Positions 34,908-44,714 of a DNA stretch of 64,000 nt are shown one piece after another. The notes below the pieces were generated by a model that was given only the letters and a program-made list of their open reading frames with translations, had not been told where the DNA came from and made no database searches. How positions within the stretch are numbered: position 1 is the stretch's first letter; every line of letters starts with the position of its first letter. Source of the stretch: Sphingobacterium olei (GTDB lineage: Bacteria; Bacteroidota; Bacteroidia; Sphingobacteriales; Sphingobacteriaceae). The stretch covers positions 83,564 to 147,563 of the forward strand of contig NZ_SUME01000011.1 of NCBI RefSeq assembly GCF_005048855.1, read 5' to 3'. A program made the position numbers and the translations under genes.

Positions 34908-35123
34908 TTACAACCTATTACTGTCTAAATCGCTCAATTCTTTAGAAAGTGTGAAAAGTACATATTCCCTATTTCTACGTAACCTTTTTGCTAAGCGTGT
35001 CAATAATTCATCTTCTTCGCCTTCGATGTACCGCAAATCAGCATCCGTCAGGTGGTTATACTTTCGTTGCAGTTTTATTTTTAGTGTTTCCCAATCAGAA
35101 TTTGAGATTTTGAACGTTATCAT
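34908..35123 (-). CDS. CsbD-like stress protein
   Basis: A 71-residue hydrophilic, helical protein. The segment SDWETLKIKLQRKYNHLTDADL followed by EGEEDELLTRLAKRL matches the CsbD-like family layout (W...K.KLK..Y..LTDDDL...EG..DEL). CsbD proteins are stress-induced in Bacillus and others but have no defined biochemical role. It is first in the operon with csaA and tadA and diverges from the outer-membrane protein gene across 66 bases. Confidence 0.78.
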   Translation of the reverse strand: MITFKISNSDWETLKIKLQRKYNHLTDADLRYIEGEEDELLTRLAKRLRRNREYVLFTLSKELSDLDSNRL

Positions 35124-35189
35124 ATAATAATCATTTATGTTAGTTAAGGATTAATTCTTATTTTAGTTGCTAAATTTAACACTTATCAC

Positions 35190-35771
35190 ATGAAAAAACT
35201 AATACTTGCAGCAATTGTATGCTTACTATCGGTAACTTATTCGCAGGCACAATTACTTCCATCATTTAAATTGGGTGTAAAAGGAGCTCTAGGCTTTTCT
35301 ACACTACATTCAGAGGGTAAATTATTCAACTCCAATACGAAGACAGGTTATCAACTGGGGTTATGGGGCCGTGTAGGAATAGCGGGCTTTCACGTACAAC
35401 CTGAGGCGTATTTTGCCAACAAAAAAGTAGGCCTTAAAGACGGAAATGAAAGTGGAGACGCCACGTTCAAAAGCTTTGACGTACCTGTTTTGCTGGGAAC
35501 GAAAATAGGTTTAGGTCCGATTGGCTTCCGTGTGCAAGCAGGCCCCGTATTTTCCTTTGCACAGGATGGTGATATTGATTTCACACAGGCGACAAATTGG
35601 GATAGTTACAAGAAAACTTCAACAGGAATCATTGGAGGAATTGGCGCGGATATAAGCAAGCTAACCGTAGATTTACGTTACGAGCATGGGTTGACTAACC
35701 TTAACGGCAGTGGAAACGATAATCAAAAAATAAGAATGTGGACCATCGGCGTAGGTTTCGCTTTCTTATAG
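35190..35771 (+). CDS. Outer-membrane beta-barrel protein (PorT/OmpA-barrel type)
   Basis: A 193-residue protein with a clear signal peptide (cleavage after SQAQ, residue 21), then alternating strands with Gly/aromatic ends and a final hydrophobic strand ending in FAFL, as expected for an eight-stranded outer-membrane barrel. Features such as GLWGRVGIAGFHVQPEAYF are typical of the Bacteroidota outer-membrane beta-barrel family. Function unknown. Monocistronic; a perfect terminator follows. Confidence 0.85.
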   Translation: MKKLILAAIVCLLSVTYSQAQLLPSFKLGVKGALGFSTLHSEGKLFNSNTKTGYQLGLWGRVGIAGFHVQPEAYFANKKVGLKDGNESGDATFKSFDVPVLLGTKIGLGPIGFRVQAGPVFSFAQDGDIDFTQATNWDSYKKTSTGIIGGIGADISKLTVDLRYEHGLTNLNGSGNDNQKIRMWTIGVGFAFL

Positions 35772-35796
35772 GCGGTATATCTGTATAGAAATACCA

Positions 35797-35838
35797 GCTA
35801 AAAGAGGTCGGATGCTAATGCATCCGACCTCTTTTAGC
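35797..35838 (+). terminator. Terminator of the outer-membrane protein gene
   Basis: A 19-bp perfect stem (35797-35815 with 35820-35838), core GAGGTCGGATGC, and a 4-base loop TAAT lie 26 bases past the stop. The right arm contains CTTTT near its end. Confidence 0.88.
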
Positions 35839-35910
35839 AATAAGAGATTAGAACAATTCTAAATTATAGGTTTTTTGTATTATAACAGGATTTATTATAA
35901 AGTAAATAGA

Positions 35911-35918
35911 TATTTTTG
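35911..35918 (+). promoter_or_regulatory. -7 element of the sdhCAB operon
   Basis: TATTTTTG matches TAnnTTTG, 24 bases before the sdhC ATG. There is no clear -33 TTTG at the usual distance, so control by a different factor is possible. Confidence 0.5.
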
Positions 35919-35942
35919 CACTTAAAATAAATTATAAGGATA

Positions 35943-36719
35943 ATGAGTAGTAAATCGAAGCCAGTTTTAAGTTCTTCTATTGGGAAGAAGCTGATCATGA
36001 GCTTAACAGGACTATTTTTATGTACGTTCTTAGTTATTCACTTGATCGGTAACTTGCAGTTATTTAAAAGCGATGACGGGTATGCATTTAACAATTATGC
36101 ATATTTCATGACACATTTTACACCTATTAAAGTAGTTTCTTACTTACTTTATGCTTCTATTATCATTCATGCTGTCTATGCGATAGTATTGACCATGAAT
36201 AATAGAAAAGCCAGACCTATTGGATACAAACAATATGATGGACAATCAAATAGTAAATGGAATTCTCGCAACATGGGCATCTTAGGTACTATCATTTTAG
36301 TATTTTTAGCTACTCATTTACAAAACTTCTGGTGGAAATACCATAATGATCAAGTACCTTATGTAGAATATCGTAAAGACCTTTCTACCGGAGCCATAAC
36401 GACCTACGAATTGCAAGCCGCAGACTTCACGGAATATTCGGTAATTACTGATAATGGCGTAGAGGTAACAAAAGCGCGAAATCTATACAAACAAGTTGAT
36501 TTTGCATTTCAAAACATTGGTTTGGTTGCATTATACGTTATTGCAATGGCAGCCTTAGCATTCCATTTAATTCATGGTTTTGGTTCTGCATTTCAGACAA
36601 TAGGTTTTAATCATAAGAAATATGTGCCCATTATCCGATTCTTAGGTGTTTGGATATTTGGTATCATTATCCCTATCGCATTTGCATTAATGCCATTATA
36701 TTTTTATTTCATTAAGTAA
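35943..36719 (+). CDS. sdhC: Succinate dehydrogenase cytochrome b558 subunit
   Basis: The membrane anchor of complex II, which passes electrons from succinate to menaquinone. The 258-residue protein has five hydrophobic helices (about 20-40, 65-85, 110-130, 190-210, 230-252) and histidines suited to two hemes (VIHLIGNL, IIHAVYAI, ATHLQNFW, HLIHGFGSAF). This is the single-anchor type of Bacillus and Bacteroidota, so no sdhD exists. sdhA follows 48 bases later. Confidence 0.93.
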   Translation: MSSKSKPVLSSSIGKKLIMSLTGLFLCTFLVIHLIGNLQLFKSDDGYAFNNYAYFMTHFTPIKVVSYLLYASIIIHAVYAIVLTMNNRKARPIGYKQYDGQSNSKWNSRNMGILGTIILVFLATHLQNFWWKYHNDQVPYVEYRKDLSTGAITTYELQAADFTEYSVITDNGVEVTKARNLYKQVDFAFQNIGLVALYVIAMAALAFHLIHGFGSAFQTIGFNHKKYVPIIRFLGVWIFGIIIPIAFALMPLYFYFIK

Positions 36720-36767
36720 TATTTTAGGATAGCGTATTACGCAGATCTATTAAAATAAATAAAGCAT

Positions 36768-38702
36768 ATGTTAGATTCAAAAGTACCTGCAGGCCCATTG
36801 GCTGAAAAATGGTCAAAACATAAATTTGAAATGAAGCTAGTTAATCCAGCTAACAAACGTAAATTTACAATTATCGTTGTTGGTACAGGTTTAGCAGGAG
36901 CTTCTGCTGCTGCTTCATTGGCAGAATTGGGTTATAATGTAAAAACATTTTGTTATCAGGATTCTCCTCGTCGTGCACATTCTATTGCCGCTCAAGGTGG
37001 TATTAATGCCGCAAAAGATTACCAAAATGACGGAGACTCTGTATTCCGTTTATTCTACGACACCATCAAAGGAGGTGATTACCGCGCGCGCGAAGCTAAT
37101 GTTTACCGCTTAGCGGAAGTTTCGACAAATATTATCGATCAATGTGTTGCTCAAGGTGTACCTTTTGCGCGTGAGTATGGCGGATTATTAGACAACCGTT
37201 CATTTGGAGGTGCGCAAGTATCCCGTACGTTTTACGCACGTGGTCAGACGGGACAACAACTTTTATTGGGGGCTTATTCGGCGTTAAACCGTCAAATTCA
37301 AAAAGGTAAAGTTCAGTCCTACACCCGTCATGAAATGCTTGATCTAGTGAAGGTTGACGGTCAGGCACGTGGTATTATCACCCGTGATATGGTAACCGGA
37401 AAGATCGAAGCACATGAAGGACATGCCGTATTATTGTGTACCGGCGGATATGGAAACGTATTCTTCTTGTCTACAAATGCTATGGGATGTAATATAACTG
37501 CAGCTTGGAGGGCCCACAAACGGGGTGCTTTCTTTGCAAACCCTTGCTATACACAGATCCATCCTACTTGTATTCCTGTGACAGGCGATCACCAGTCTAA
37601 ATTAACATTAATGTCGGAATCGTTACGTAATGATGGTCGCGTATGGGTTCCTAAAACAACAGAACTAGCTGCTAAATTGCGAAAAGGAGAACTGAAAGCT
37701 GCAGATATTAAAGAAGATGATAGGGATTATTTCTTAGAGCGTAAATACCCTTCATTCGGTAATTTAGTTCCTCGTGATGTAGCATCAAGAAATGCGAAAG
37801 AAGCGGTAGATGATGGCCGAGGTGTGGGTAAATCAGGTGTCGCTGTATTTCTAGATTTTGCAGACGCTATACAACGTTTGGGTGAAGATACGGTACGTGC
37901 TAAATATGGCAACTTATTTGACATGTACTACCAAATCACTGACGAAAATCCTTATAAGCAACCCATGCGTATTTACCCGGCTGTTCACTATACCATGGGT
38001 GGTGTGTGGGTAGACTACAATTTGATGACGACAGTCCCAGGTCTTTATGCGTTAGGAGAGTGTAACTTTTCCGATCACGGCGCAAATCGTCTGGGTGCTT
38101 CTGCATTAATGCAAGGTTTGTCAGACGGTTATTTTGTAATTCCATACACAGTAGGTGATTATTTGGCAAAACTAGGAAACTTCAATCCTGTAGATAAAAA
38201 TCATCCGGCATTCGAACAAACCCGTCAAGAAGTAGAGCAAAAAATCAATGCACTGTTGGCATTAAAAGGTGAAAAAACCGTTGACGATATCCATAAAGAA
38301 TTGGGGCATATCATGTGGGAATACTGCGGTATGGCACGTACTGCAGAAGGCCTGACCAAAGCGAAAGGATTAATCCAAGAATTGAAAAAAGAATTCTGGA
38401 GCAATGTCAAAGTCTTAGGCGAGAATGAGGAATTAAATATGTCTCTTGAAAAAGCAGGCCGAGTAGCCGACTTTATCGAGCTGGGGGAACTAATGGTAGA
38501 TGATGCGTTGAATCGTAGAGAATCCTGTGGAGGACACTTTCGTTTAGAATCACAAACTGAAGAAGGTGAAGCATTACGTATAGATGAGGAATTCACTTAT
38601 GTATCAGCATGGGAGTATACAGGTGATGATCAACCAGAAGTTCTTCACAAAGAAGAGTTAGTATTCGAGAACGTTAAGTTAACACAAAGAAGTTATAAAT
38701 AG
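36768..38702 (+). CDS. sdhA: Succinate dehydrogenase flavoprotein subunit
   Basis: The catalytic subunit oxidises succinate to fumarate using covalent FAD. The 644-residue protein has the FAD motif VVGTGLAGASAAASLAELG, the flavin-attaching His in RRAHSIAAQGGINAAK, and the active-site region HYTMGGVWVD and GECNFSDHGANRLGASAL. As is usual in the FrdA-like form, a shorter C-terminus follows with NRRESCGGHFR. It is the second gene of the operon, separated from sdhB by an 87-base hairpin region. Confidence 0.96.
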   Translation: MLDSKVPAGPLAEKWSKHKFEMKLVNPANKRKFTIIVVGTGLAGASAAASLAELGYNVKTFCYQDSPRRAHSIAAQGGINAAKDYQNDGDSVFRLFYDTIKGGDYRAREANVYRLAEVSTNIIDQCVAQGVPFAREYGGLLDNRSFGGAQVSRTFYARGQTGQQLLLGAYSALNRQIQKGKVQSYTRHEMLDLVKVDGQARGIITRDMVTGKIEAHEGHAVLLCTGGYGNVFFLSTNAMGCNITAAWRAHKRGAFFANPCYTQIHPTCIPVTGDHQSKLTLMSESLRNDGRVWVPKTTELAAKLRKGELKAADIKEDDRDYFLERKYPSFGNLVPRDVASRNAKEAVDDGRGVGKSGVAVFLDFADAIQRLGEDTVRAKYGNLFDMYYQITDENPYKQPMRIYPAVHYTMGGVWVDYNLMTTVPGLYALGECNFSDHGANRLGASALMQGLSDGYFVIPYTVGDYLAKLGNFNPVDKNHPAFEQTRQEVEQKINALLALKGEKTVDDIHKELGHIMWEYCGMARTAEGLTKAKGLIQELKKEFWSNVKVLGENEELNMSLEKAGRVADFIELGELMVDDALNRRESCGGHFRLESQTEEGEALRIDEEFTYVSAWEYTGDDQPEVLHKEELVFENVKLTQRSYK

Positions 38703-38705
38703 ATG

Positions 38706-38775
38706 TGAGATAAAAGATCTGAAATAATAGACAGTGAAAAATCCTAGTATCTCAGATCTCCAATCTCCAATCTCA
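38706..38775. repeat. Imperfect hairpin/tandem repeat between sdhA and sdhB
   Basis: TGAGATAAAAGATCTGA (38706-38722) can pair with the stretch 38752-38775, which holds AGATCTCCAATCTCCAATCT and thus a short tandem of the unit CCAATCT. A 29-base AT-rich loop separates the arms. Tandem strings of the type (A/C)AATCTC between genes are, from memory, frequent in Sphingobacteriaceae. It could stabilise one part of the sdh mRNA. Confidence 0.6.
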
Positions 38776-38789
38776 AATCATATACAGAT

Positions 38790-39563
38790 ATGAGTGCACA
38801 TATGAATTTAACGCTAAAAGTATGGCGTCAAAAAAATGATAAATCGAAAGGTCAATTTGTGACTATTCAAGCAAATGACATCGCTGATGATATGTCCTTC
38901 TTAGAGATGCTTGACATCGTAAACGATGATCTCACTCGTAAAGGAGAAGATCCTATATATTTTGATCATGACTGTCGTGAAGGAATTTGTGGGATGTGTT
39001 CGTTGGTAATTAACGGTCGTCCTCATGGACCTAAATACGGAATTACAACTTGCCAGCTTCACATGCGTTCATTTCATGACGGACAGACTATTGTCATCGA
39101 ACCTTGGAGAGCAGCTGCTTTTCCTGTATTAAAAGATCTAGCGGTCGACCGTACATCATTTGATCGTATCCAACAAGCCGGAGGATATGTAAATGTCAAC
39201 ACAGGTGGAGCTCAGGACGCAAACAATATCTTAATCCCCAAACGCATTGCTGATGAAGCTTTTGAATCGGCGACGTGTATCGGATGTGGAGCTTGTGTAG
39301 CTGCTTGTAAAAATGCTTCCGCTATGCTTTTTGTATCCGCTAAAATATCTCAATTTGCACTATTACCTCAAGGTCAAACCGAACGCTATGAACGTGCTCA
39401 GGCTATGGTAGATCAAATGGATGCAGAAGGCTTCGGTAATTGCACAAATACAGGCGCTTGTGAAGCAGAATGTCCGAAAGGTATTAAATTGACAAATATC
39501 GCTCGTATGAATAGAGAATATTTGACAGCAAAATTCTTTAGAGAAGAAGATATTCATAATTAA
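38790..39563 (+). CDS. sdhB: Succinate dehydrogenase iron-sulfur subunit
   Basis: This subunit carries electrons from FAD to the membrane subunit through [2Fe-2S], [4Fe-4S] and [3Fe-4S] clusters. In the 257-residue sequence, the plant-ferredoxin motif is CREGICGMCSLVING with a later Cys in TCQLHM. The bacterial-ferredoxin cysteines lie in CIGCGACVAACKNAS and in CTNTGACEAECPKGI. Either the ATG at 38790 or one at 38802 may be used. A terminator follows, ending the sdhCAB operon. Confidence 0.95.
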   Translation: MSAHMNLTLKVWRQKNDKSKGQFVTIQANDIADDMSFLEMLDIVNDDLTRKGEDPIYFDHDCREGICGMCSLVINGRPHGPKYGITTCQLHMRSFHDGQTIVIEPWRAAAFPVLKDLAVDRTSFDRIQQAGGYVNVNTGGAQDANNILIPKRIADEAFESATCIGCGACVAACKNASAMLFVSAKISQFALLPQGQTERYERAQAMVDQMDAEGFGNCTNTGACEAECPKGIKLTNIARMNREYLTAKFFREEDIHN

Positions 39564-39584
39564 TTTCTTCAATATATATCATTT

Positions 39585-39616
39585 AAAGTCCTCGTAAAAA
39601 TATTTACGAGGACTTT
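39585..39616 (+). terminator. Terminator of the sdhCAB operon
   Basis: A 14-bp perfect stem (39585-39598 with 39603-39616), core AGTCCTCGTAAA, and the loop AATA lie 21 bases after the sdhB stop, followed by TTT. Confidence 0.88.
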
Positions 39617-39659
39617 TTTAGTTATATTTACTACGTTTAATTGCATAGCCGATCTTAAA

Positions 39660-42600
39660 ATGGGATATAAAATTCGAATTCTATTACTTCTTCTTACCTT
39701 ATGTTTCGTTGCAACGGCTATTACTGTTCACAATCGAGTGGGTAAAGAAGATCTATTAGAACTTGATACAAAAACCTTAACAAATAACATCCATCAAAAA
39801 GAAGATGTTATTGACAAAATTTTTTCGGATACACTATTATTAAAAACACTTAGCAACTTCGAAAGATACCCTCTCCAGGTAAGAGAATATGCTAAAACGT
39901 ATACGAAACAATCTATATACCTCTATATTTATAAAAATAACAAACCCGTTTACTGGGTTTCGAATGTGTACGTACCAGAGACACATAACGGCCTAAAAAA
40001 CGACATAAATTTCATCAAATCTGATAATCGTTCATTTATTGTCCGACAAAAACAAATAGACGGAAACATAACCGTATTAGCACTCCTACCTGTTAAAAGA
40101 AATTTTAATACAAATAATGAATATCTAAAAAACTCTTTTCTTGATTGGATACTAAAAACGGAGAATCTAGAAATTGCTGAATTTAATGATACTGGAAGCA
40201 TTCGGAATATCTATTCCAAAAATAAAACATATCTCTTTTCCGTAAAGCTAAAACCTGGAAAGCATAATAATATTTACATTCAGATCCAATTTATTTGCTG
40301 GATTTTCGGCACATTGCTTTTTATTATTCTAATGAGTAATATCTGTTATGAACTAGCAAAAAAAGGCAGTAGTTGGCTGTCTGCATTATTGTTTGCAACT
40401 GTTATCGTTGGAATACGACTAGTGGATCTAGAAACGAATTGGCTTGCACAAAACTCAAGTTTAGCGATTTTTGATCCAAAGTACTATGCATATAATAAAT
40501 TCTTTCCTCACCTATGGGCGTTTATTATTAATAGTGTAAGTATGCTGTGGTTTATTTGCTACCTAATCTCTATTAAGAAGTTTCTTACGATTCCGCAAGC
40601 CATTATAAAAACAGTTAAAGGAACAGTGGTCTATTATTTGCTACTATCTTTGTTATACATACTTTTTAATGCTTTTTTTTTCCAGCTCAACACATTAACG
40701 ACTAATACTTCAGTAAGAAATAATGACTTAACCCAATTACTAGACTTAAACTCTATTACTCTTATATTTATTTCTATTTATTGTATAAATATATTATCCT
40801 TAGTCGCCTTCTCCGATTTAGTGCTAGACTTGGGTAAAAAAATAATAGAAAAAACTACTACCAATCTCAATATTCAATTATTCGTATTGGTACAAGCGAT
40901 TATCATTTCAGCACTCTGTGAAGATTATAGTTTATTCAATGTTATTGTAGGATTGTTGATCATGATCAGGTCTTTTGATAATCATAAAATACATGAAAGC
41001 AACTTCTCTTCCCACATTGCTGCTTTGGTTTTGATTGCATTAATTTCTACAATCAAGTACACAGAGGCTTGGAAAATCAATCAGGAGGAAGAGATGAAGC
41101 TAATCCTGACCAATCTAGAAGCCGAAGATGATATAAATGCCATTACATTATTCAGCGAAATAGAAGATGATATCCTAAATGACCAAAAACTAAAACATCT
41201 CTTTACTTTAGGTATTTCTTCTAAGGAAGTTAGTTTTATCGATGAATATATAAAAAGACAGTATTTAAGTGGATACCTTTCTAAATACGAGTTCCAAGGC
41301 TATTATTATTTCAACAATAATTCGTTGGGAATTTACAATAAGAACAAAATAGACGAATATCGAGAGAAAGTTATCAGCAGATCGTCTCGTCTAAATGAAA
41401 CCGAATACTTTTATAAAGTCGCGAGTGAGGTCGGCACACATGAATATTTTGCTCAAATACCCCTCCCCATTAGTGAAACACAAAACATATTGTTATTTCT
41501 GAATTTCAAAAACAAAGCATTCAGTCCAACCATTCCCTATCCGGTTATTCTAACAGACAATAGATTGGACTTTATTAATCAGGAAAACATCAATAAAGAT
41601 AGCTTTGCACTGTACAAAAATGGTGCTCTCATCACTCAAAATGGAAAATTCACTTATCCAAACAGAGACAAAGATTATCCTAAAAAAGAAAATGAATTTA
41701 TTAAGTTAAATGACAGCTTTGGATTCCATCATATGCTGTATAAACCGAATTCATTTACCACTATTATTGTAAGTAAACCATTTCAATCCTATTGGGAATT
41801 TATAGCGGTGGTATCACTTTCTTTTTTAATTCTATACATTTCCACGACCATATTAAAATTCTTTAGTTCAATATATAAAGTTTTTAGCTCACGGAAATTT
41901 AAATTCAAAAACCTAAAATATCATTTCCGATTACTATTCAGTAATATACAATATAGTACACGCATCCAAACGCTGGTCATCGCCTCCGTATTATTCGCTA
42001 TTATTATTTCGGGTATTATTACTTTTTTTAGTATAAGCTATCAGTCCGAAAACAACAAGAAAAATGACAGATTGAATTATATTTCTGAAATAAGTAAGCG
42101 GATAGAAAATACAATTTCATATTCCAATACAGTTCCTCTTGATCGCTTAGAAAGTATTCTTCAATACCTTACCGATATTCTAGTCACAGACTTTAATTTG
42201 TATAATAAGAATGGAAAATTAATTTATTCAACACAACCCAAGATTTACGATCAAAAATTATTATCGGAATACATCAATCAAGATGCATATATTGATTTAA
42301 ATGTGTTGAAAAAAACAGAAACTTTGCACACGGAAAGGATCGGAAATTTTGTATATTCTTCTACCTATTCCACTATAAGAAACAGTGAATACCAAACAAT
42401 TGCGTATTTGAGTGTCCCCTATTATGCTGCTAAAAAAGAAGACACTTCAAATCAGAATATTATTTTAAATACCATTTTGAATATCTATACTATCATTATT
42501 ATTGCATTTGCATTCTTCTCAGCATTTATATCCAACAAGATTACAGCTCCACTTAACATTATCAGTAAAAAATTATCTCAAACTAACTTAAGTGGTAAAC

Positions 42601-43406
42601 CGAATGAACCGCTATATTGGGAGAAAAATGATGAAATAGGTGCTTTAATTAAGGAGTATAATTACATGCTGGTCAAACTCGAAGAAAATGCAAAACAACT
42701 TCGGAATGCAGAGCGAGAGATAACCTGGCGAGAGATGGCTAAACAGATCGCACACGAAATCAAGAATCCACTTACCCCAATGAAATTGGGTATACAACAA
42801 CTTAGTCGGTCATTCTATGAAAAAGACCCAAAATTGGAGGAACGATTCGGACGTATTTCTACATCTTTTATCGAACAGATAGATGCCTTATCACGAATAG
42901 CATCGGAATTTTCCGCTTTTGCAAAGTTACCAGAGACTAAGTTGGTCGAAATTAACTTAATCGAAAAAATATTAAAATCTATTGATTTATACAACAATAA
43001 CCACAACACAGTCATTCAATTGGTTAATAATACCAACTTAAAAAATATTACCGTATTGGGAGACCGTAGCCAATTATTAAGATCATTTAATAATCTGATC
43101 AAAAATGCCATTGAAGCTAGTCCTACGAAACGCAAACACCGGATTACTATTTTATTGTATTCCATGCCTGATCATTGGATAGAAGTACAAGTTAAGGATA
43201 ACGGATTAGGCATCGCTGATGATGCTTTACCCAATATCTTCAGACCTAACTTCACCACTAAAAGCTCAGGTACAGGATTAGGACTCGCTTTTGTAAAACA
43301 AACTATTGATGGAATGGGGGGGAATATTAGGTTTGAGACCGAATTAAATGTTGGAACAACTTTTTATATTCAGCTGCCATTAATAAATGAGTTAGAAGAC
43401 TCATAA
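39660..43406 (+). CDS. Very large membrane sensor histidine kinase
   Basis: A 1248-residue membrane kinase. The N-terminal two-thirds has an initial helix (5-25), a first extracytoplasmic domain, a block of 7 or so helices at about 205-480, a second large extracytoplasmic domain (about 480-720), a helix near 720, then a third sensor domain between helices near 780 and 950. A HAMP-like linker follows, then a HisKA H-box (MAKQIAHEIKNPLTPMKL, His1032), an N-box (FNNLIKNAIEAS), and G-boxes (DNGLGIADDA, GTGLGLAF). The H-box is of the NtrY type. No response regulator is adjacent; the signal is unknown. Confidence 0.9.
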   Translation: MGYKIRILLLLLTLCFVATAITVHNRVGKEDLLELDTKTLTNNIHQKEDVIDKIFSDTLLLKTLSNFERYPLQVREYAKTYTKQSIYLYIYKNNKPVYWVSNVYVPETHNGLKNDINFIKSDNRSFIVRQKQIDGNITVLALLPVKRNFNTNNEYLKNSFLDWILKTENLEIAEFNDTGSIRNIYSKNKTYLFSVKLKPGKHNNIYIQIQFICWIFGTLLFIILMSNICYELAKKGSSWLSALLFATVIVGIRLVDLETNWLAQNSSLAIFDPKYYAYNKFFPHLWAFIINSVSMLWFICYLISIKKFLTIPQAIIKTVKGTVVYYLLLSLLYILFNAFFFQLNTLTTNTSVRNNDLTQLLDLNSITLIFISIYCINILSLVAFSDLVLDLGKKIIEKTTTNLNIQLFVLVQAIIISALCEDYSLFNVIVGLLIMIRSFDNHKIHESNFSSHIAALVLIALISTIKYTEAWKINQEEEMKLILTNLEAEDDINAITLFSEIEDDILNDQKLKHLFTLGISSKEVSFIDEYIKRQYLSGYLSKYEFQGYYYFNNNSLGIYNKNKIDEYREKVISRSSRLNETEYFYKVASEVGTHEYFAQIPLPISETQNILLFLNFKNKAFSPTIPYPVILTDNRLDFINQENINKDSFALYKNGALITQNGKFTYPNRDKDYPKKENEFIKLNDSFGFHHMLYKPNSFTTIIVSKPFQSYWEFIAVVSLSFLILYISTTILKFFSSIYKVFSSRKFKFKNLKYHFRLLFSNIQYSTRIQTLVIASVLFAIIISGIITFFSISYQSENNKKNDRLNYISEISKRIENTISYSNTVPLDRLESILQYLTDILVTDFNLYNKNGKLIYSTQPKIYDQKLLSEYINQDAYIDLNVLKKTETLHTERIGNFVYSSTYSTIRNSEYQTIAYLSVPYYAAKKEDTSNQNIILNTILNIYTIIIIAFAFFSAFISNKITAPLNIISKKLSQTNLSGKPNEPLYWEKNDEIGALIKEYNYMLVKLEENAKQLRNAEREITWREMAKQIAHEIKNPLTPMKLGIQQLSRSFYEKDPKLEERFGRISTSFIEQIDALSRIASEFSAFAKLPETKLVEINLIEKILKSIDLYNNNHNTVIQLVNNTNLKNITVLGDRSQLLRSFNNLIKNAIEASPTKRKHRITILLYSMPDHWIEVQVKDNGLGIADDALPNIFRPNFTTKSSGTGLGLAFVKQTIDGMGGNIRFETELNVGTTFYIQLPLINELEDS

Positions 43407-43481
43407 TAATATTTTTACAAAAACAATAAAGAAATAATTGTTTAATCAACTATATTCGCGCAATATAAATTTTAATAAATT

Positions 43482-44666
43482 ATGAATTGGAGAAAATCTC
43501 TATTTGTTGCTGCCGCATTATTGTCCTATACGGCTCATTCATATGCGCAGGACAATCTAATTAACGCTTTAAAGACGAATGTAAGTGATAAAAGCAAAGA
43601 AGGTTTTACTTTCACTGAGGTTATCAACCTTAGAAATACTTCCATTAAAGATCAGGGTTCATCGGGTACATGTTGGTCCTACTCTGGAAACTCTTTCCTT
43701 GAATCTGAAATGATTCGAATGGGAAAAAAACCTGTTGAGATCTCTCAAATTTTCACTGCCTACTATACCTACCTCGAAAAAGCTAAAAATTATGTAAGAC
43801 TACACGGTGACCAAGCGCAAGGCGAAGGCGGTCAATTACATGATGTATTAACAATATTCCGTCAATATGGAGCTGTCCCCAGAGAAGTATATACTGGACT
43901 ACAAGAAGGGCAAACCCGAAACAATTTCTCAGAAATGAGCAATATCATACAAGGTATAAACGAGAATATTGTAAAAAATAAAAAATTAACACCTAACTGG
44001 CAAAATGCCGTAACGGGTGTAATGAACGCTTATTTGGGAACTCCTCCTAAAGAATTCCAATACAATGGTAAAACATATACACCCCGCACATGGGCGGATC
44101 AGGTAGTGGGTATTAATCCAGATGACTATGTAGGTATATCTTCATTTGATGCTTATGCATATTACAAACCATTTGTCCTTCTTATTCCAGACAATTGGTC
44201 TTTTGAGAGTTTTTACAATGTGCAAATCAACGATTTGACAAGCATAATTGACAATGCCCTACAGAATGGGTATACAGTAGCATGGGCTTCCGATGTATCT
44301 GAAAAATCCTTTAGCTGGAAAAATGGCGTAGCATATGTTCCTGAAAAACCTGTTGAACAGATGACAAAAGAAGAACAGGAAAACATGTTTAATGGTCCAA
44401 AACCGGAAGCAAAAATTACTCCAGCCCAACGTCAGGCCGCATTTGATGATTACTCAACAACCGATGATCATGGTATGCACATCGTAGGAATAGTAAAAGA
44501 CCAAAATGGAAAAGAGTACTATATTGTTAAAAATTCTTGGGGTGAATCCAACGACTATAAAGGATATATGTATGTAACCAAAGAATTTGTGCGCTATAAA
44601 ACGATTTCAATCCTAGTCCACAAACATTCTATACAAAAAGAAATTAGATCAAAACTAGATATTTAA
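43482..44666 (+). CDS. Secreted C1-family (papain-like) cysteine peptidase
   Basis: A 394-residue peptidase with a signal peptide (cleaved after SYAQ, residue 22). The catalytic residues are in family context: Gln and Cys in DQGSSGTCWSYSG, His in DDHGMHIVGI, and Asn in YIVKNSWGES. The His-to-Cys distance is long, as in the bleomycin hydrolase/aminopeptidase C group (C1B). An exported form is common in Bacteroidota. It follows the large histidine kinase by 75 bases without a clear terminator between, but has its own terminator downstream. Confidence 0.92.
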   Translation: MNWRKSLFVAAALLSYTAHSYAQDNLINALKTNVSDKSKEGFTFTEVINLRNTSIKDQGSSGTCWSYSGNSFLESEMIRMGKKPVEISQIFTAYYTYLEKAKNYVRLHGDQAQGEGGQLHDVLTIFRQYGAVPREVYTGLQEGQTRNNFSEMSNIIQGINENIVKNKKLTPNWQNAVTGVMNAYLGTPPKEFQYNGKTYTPRTWADQVVGINPDDYVGISSFDAYAYYKPFVLLIPDNWSFESFYNVQINDLTSIIDNALQNGYTVAWASDVSEKSFSWKNGVAYVPEKPVEQMTKEEQENMFNGPKPEAKITPAQRQAAFDDYSTTDDHGMHIVGIVKDQNGKEYYIVKNSWGESNDYKGYMYVTKEFVRYKTISILVHKHSIQKEIRSKLDI

Positions 44667-44674
44667 ATACTATT

Positions 44675-44701
44675 AGAAGGTGGTTGAAAAAACCACCTTC
44701 T
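44675..44701. terminator. Bidirectional terminator after the C1 peptidase
   Basis: An 11-bp perfect stem (44675-44685 with 44691-44701), core AGAAGGTGGTT, and a 5-base loop lie 8 bases past the stop and 13 bases from the end of the opposing hydrolase gene. Confidence 0.85.
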
Positions 44702-44714
44702 TTATTTGAACTCC

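Noticed and set aside
38752..38775. Short tandem of CCAATCT as a possible CRISPR or satellite
   Set aside because: Only two to three units of seven bases without spacers; it is part of a hairpin, not an array.
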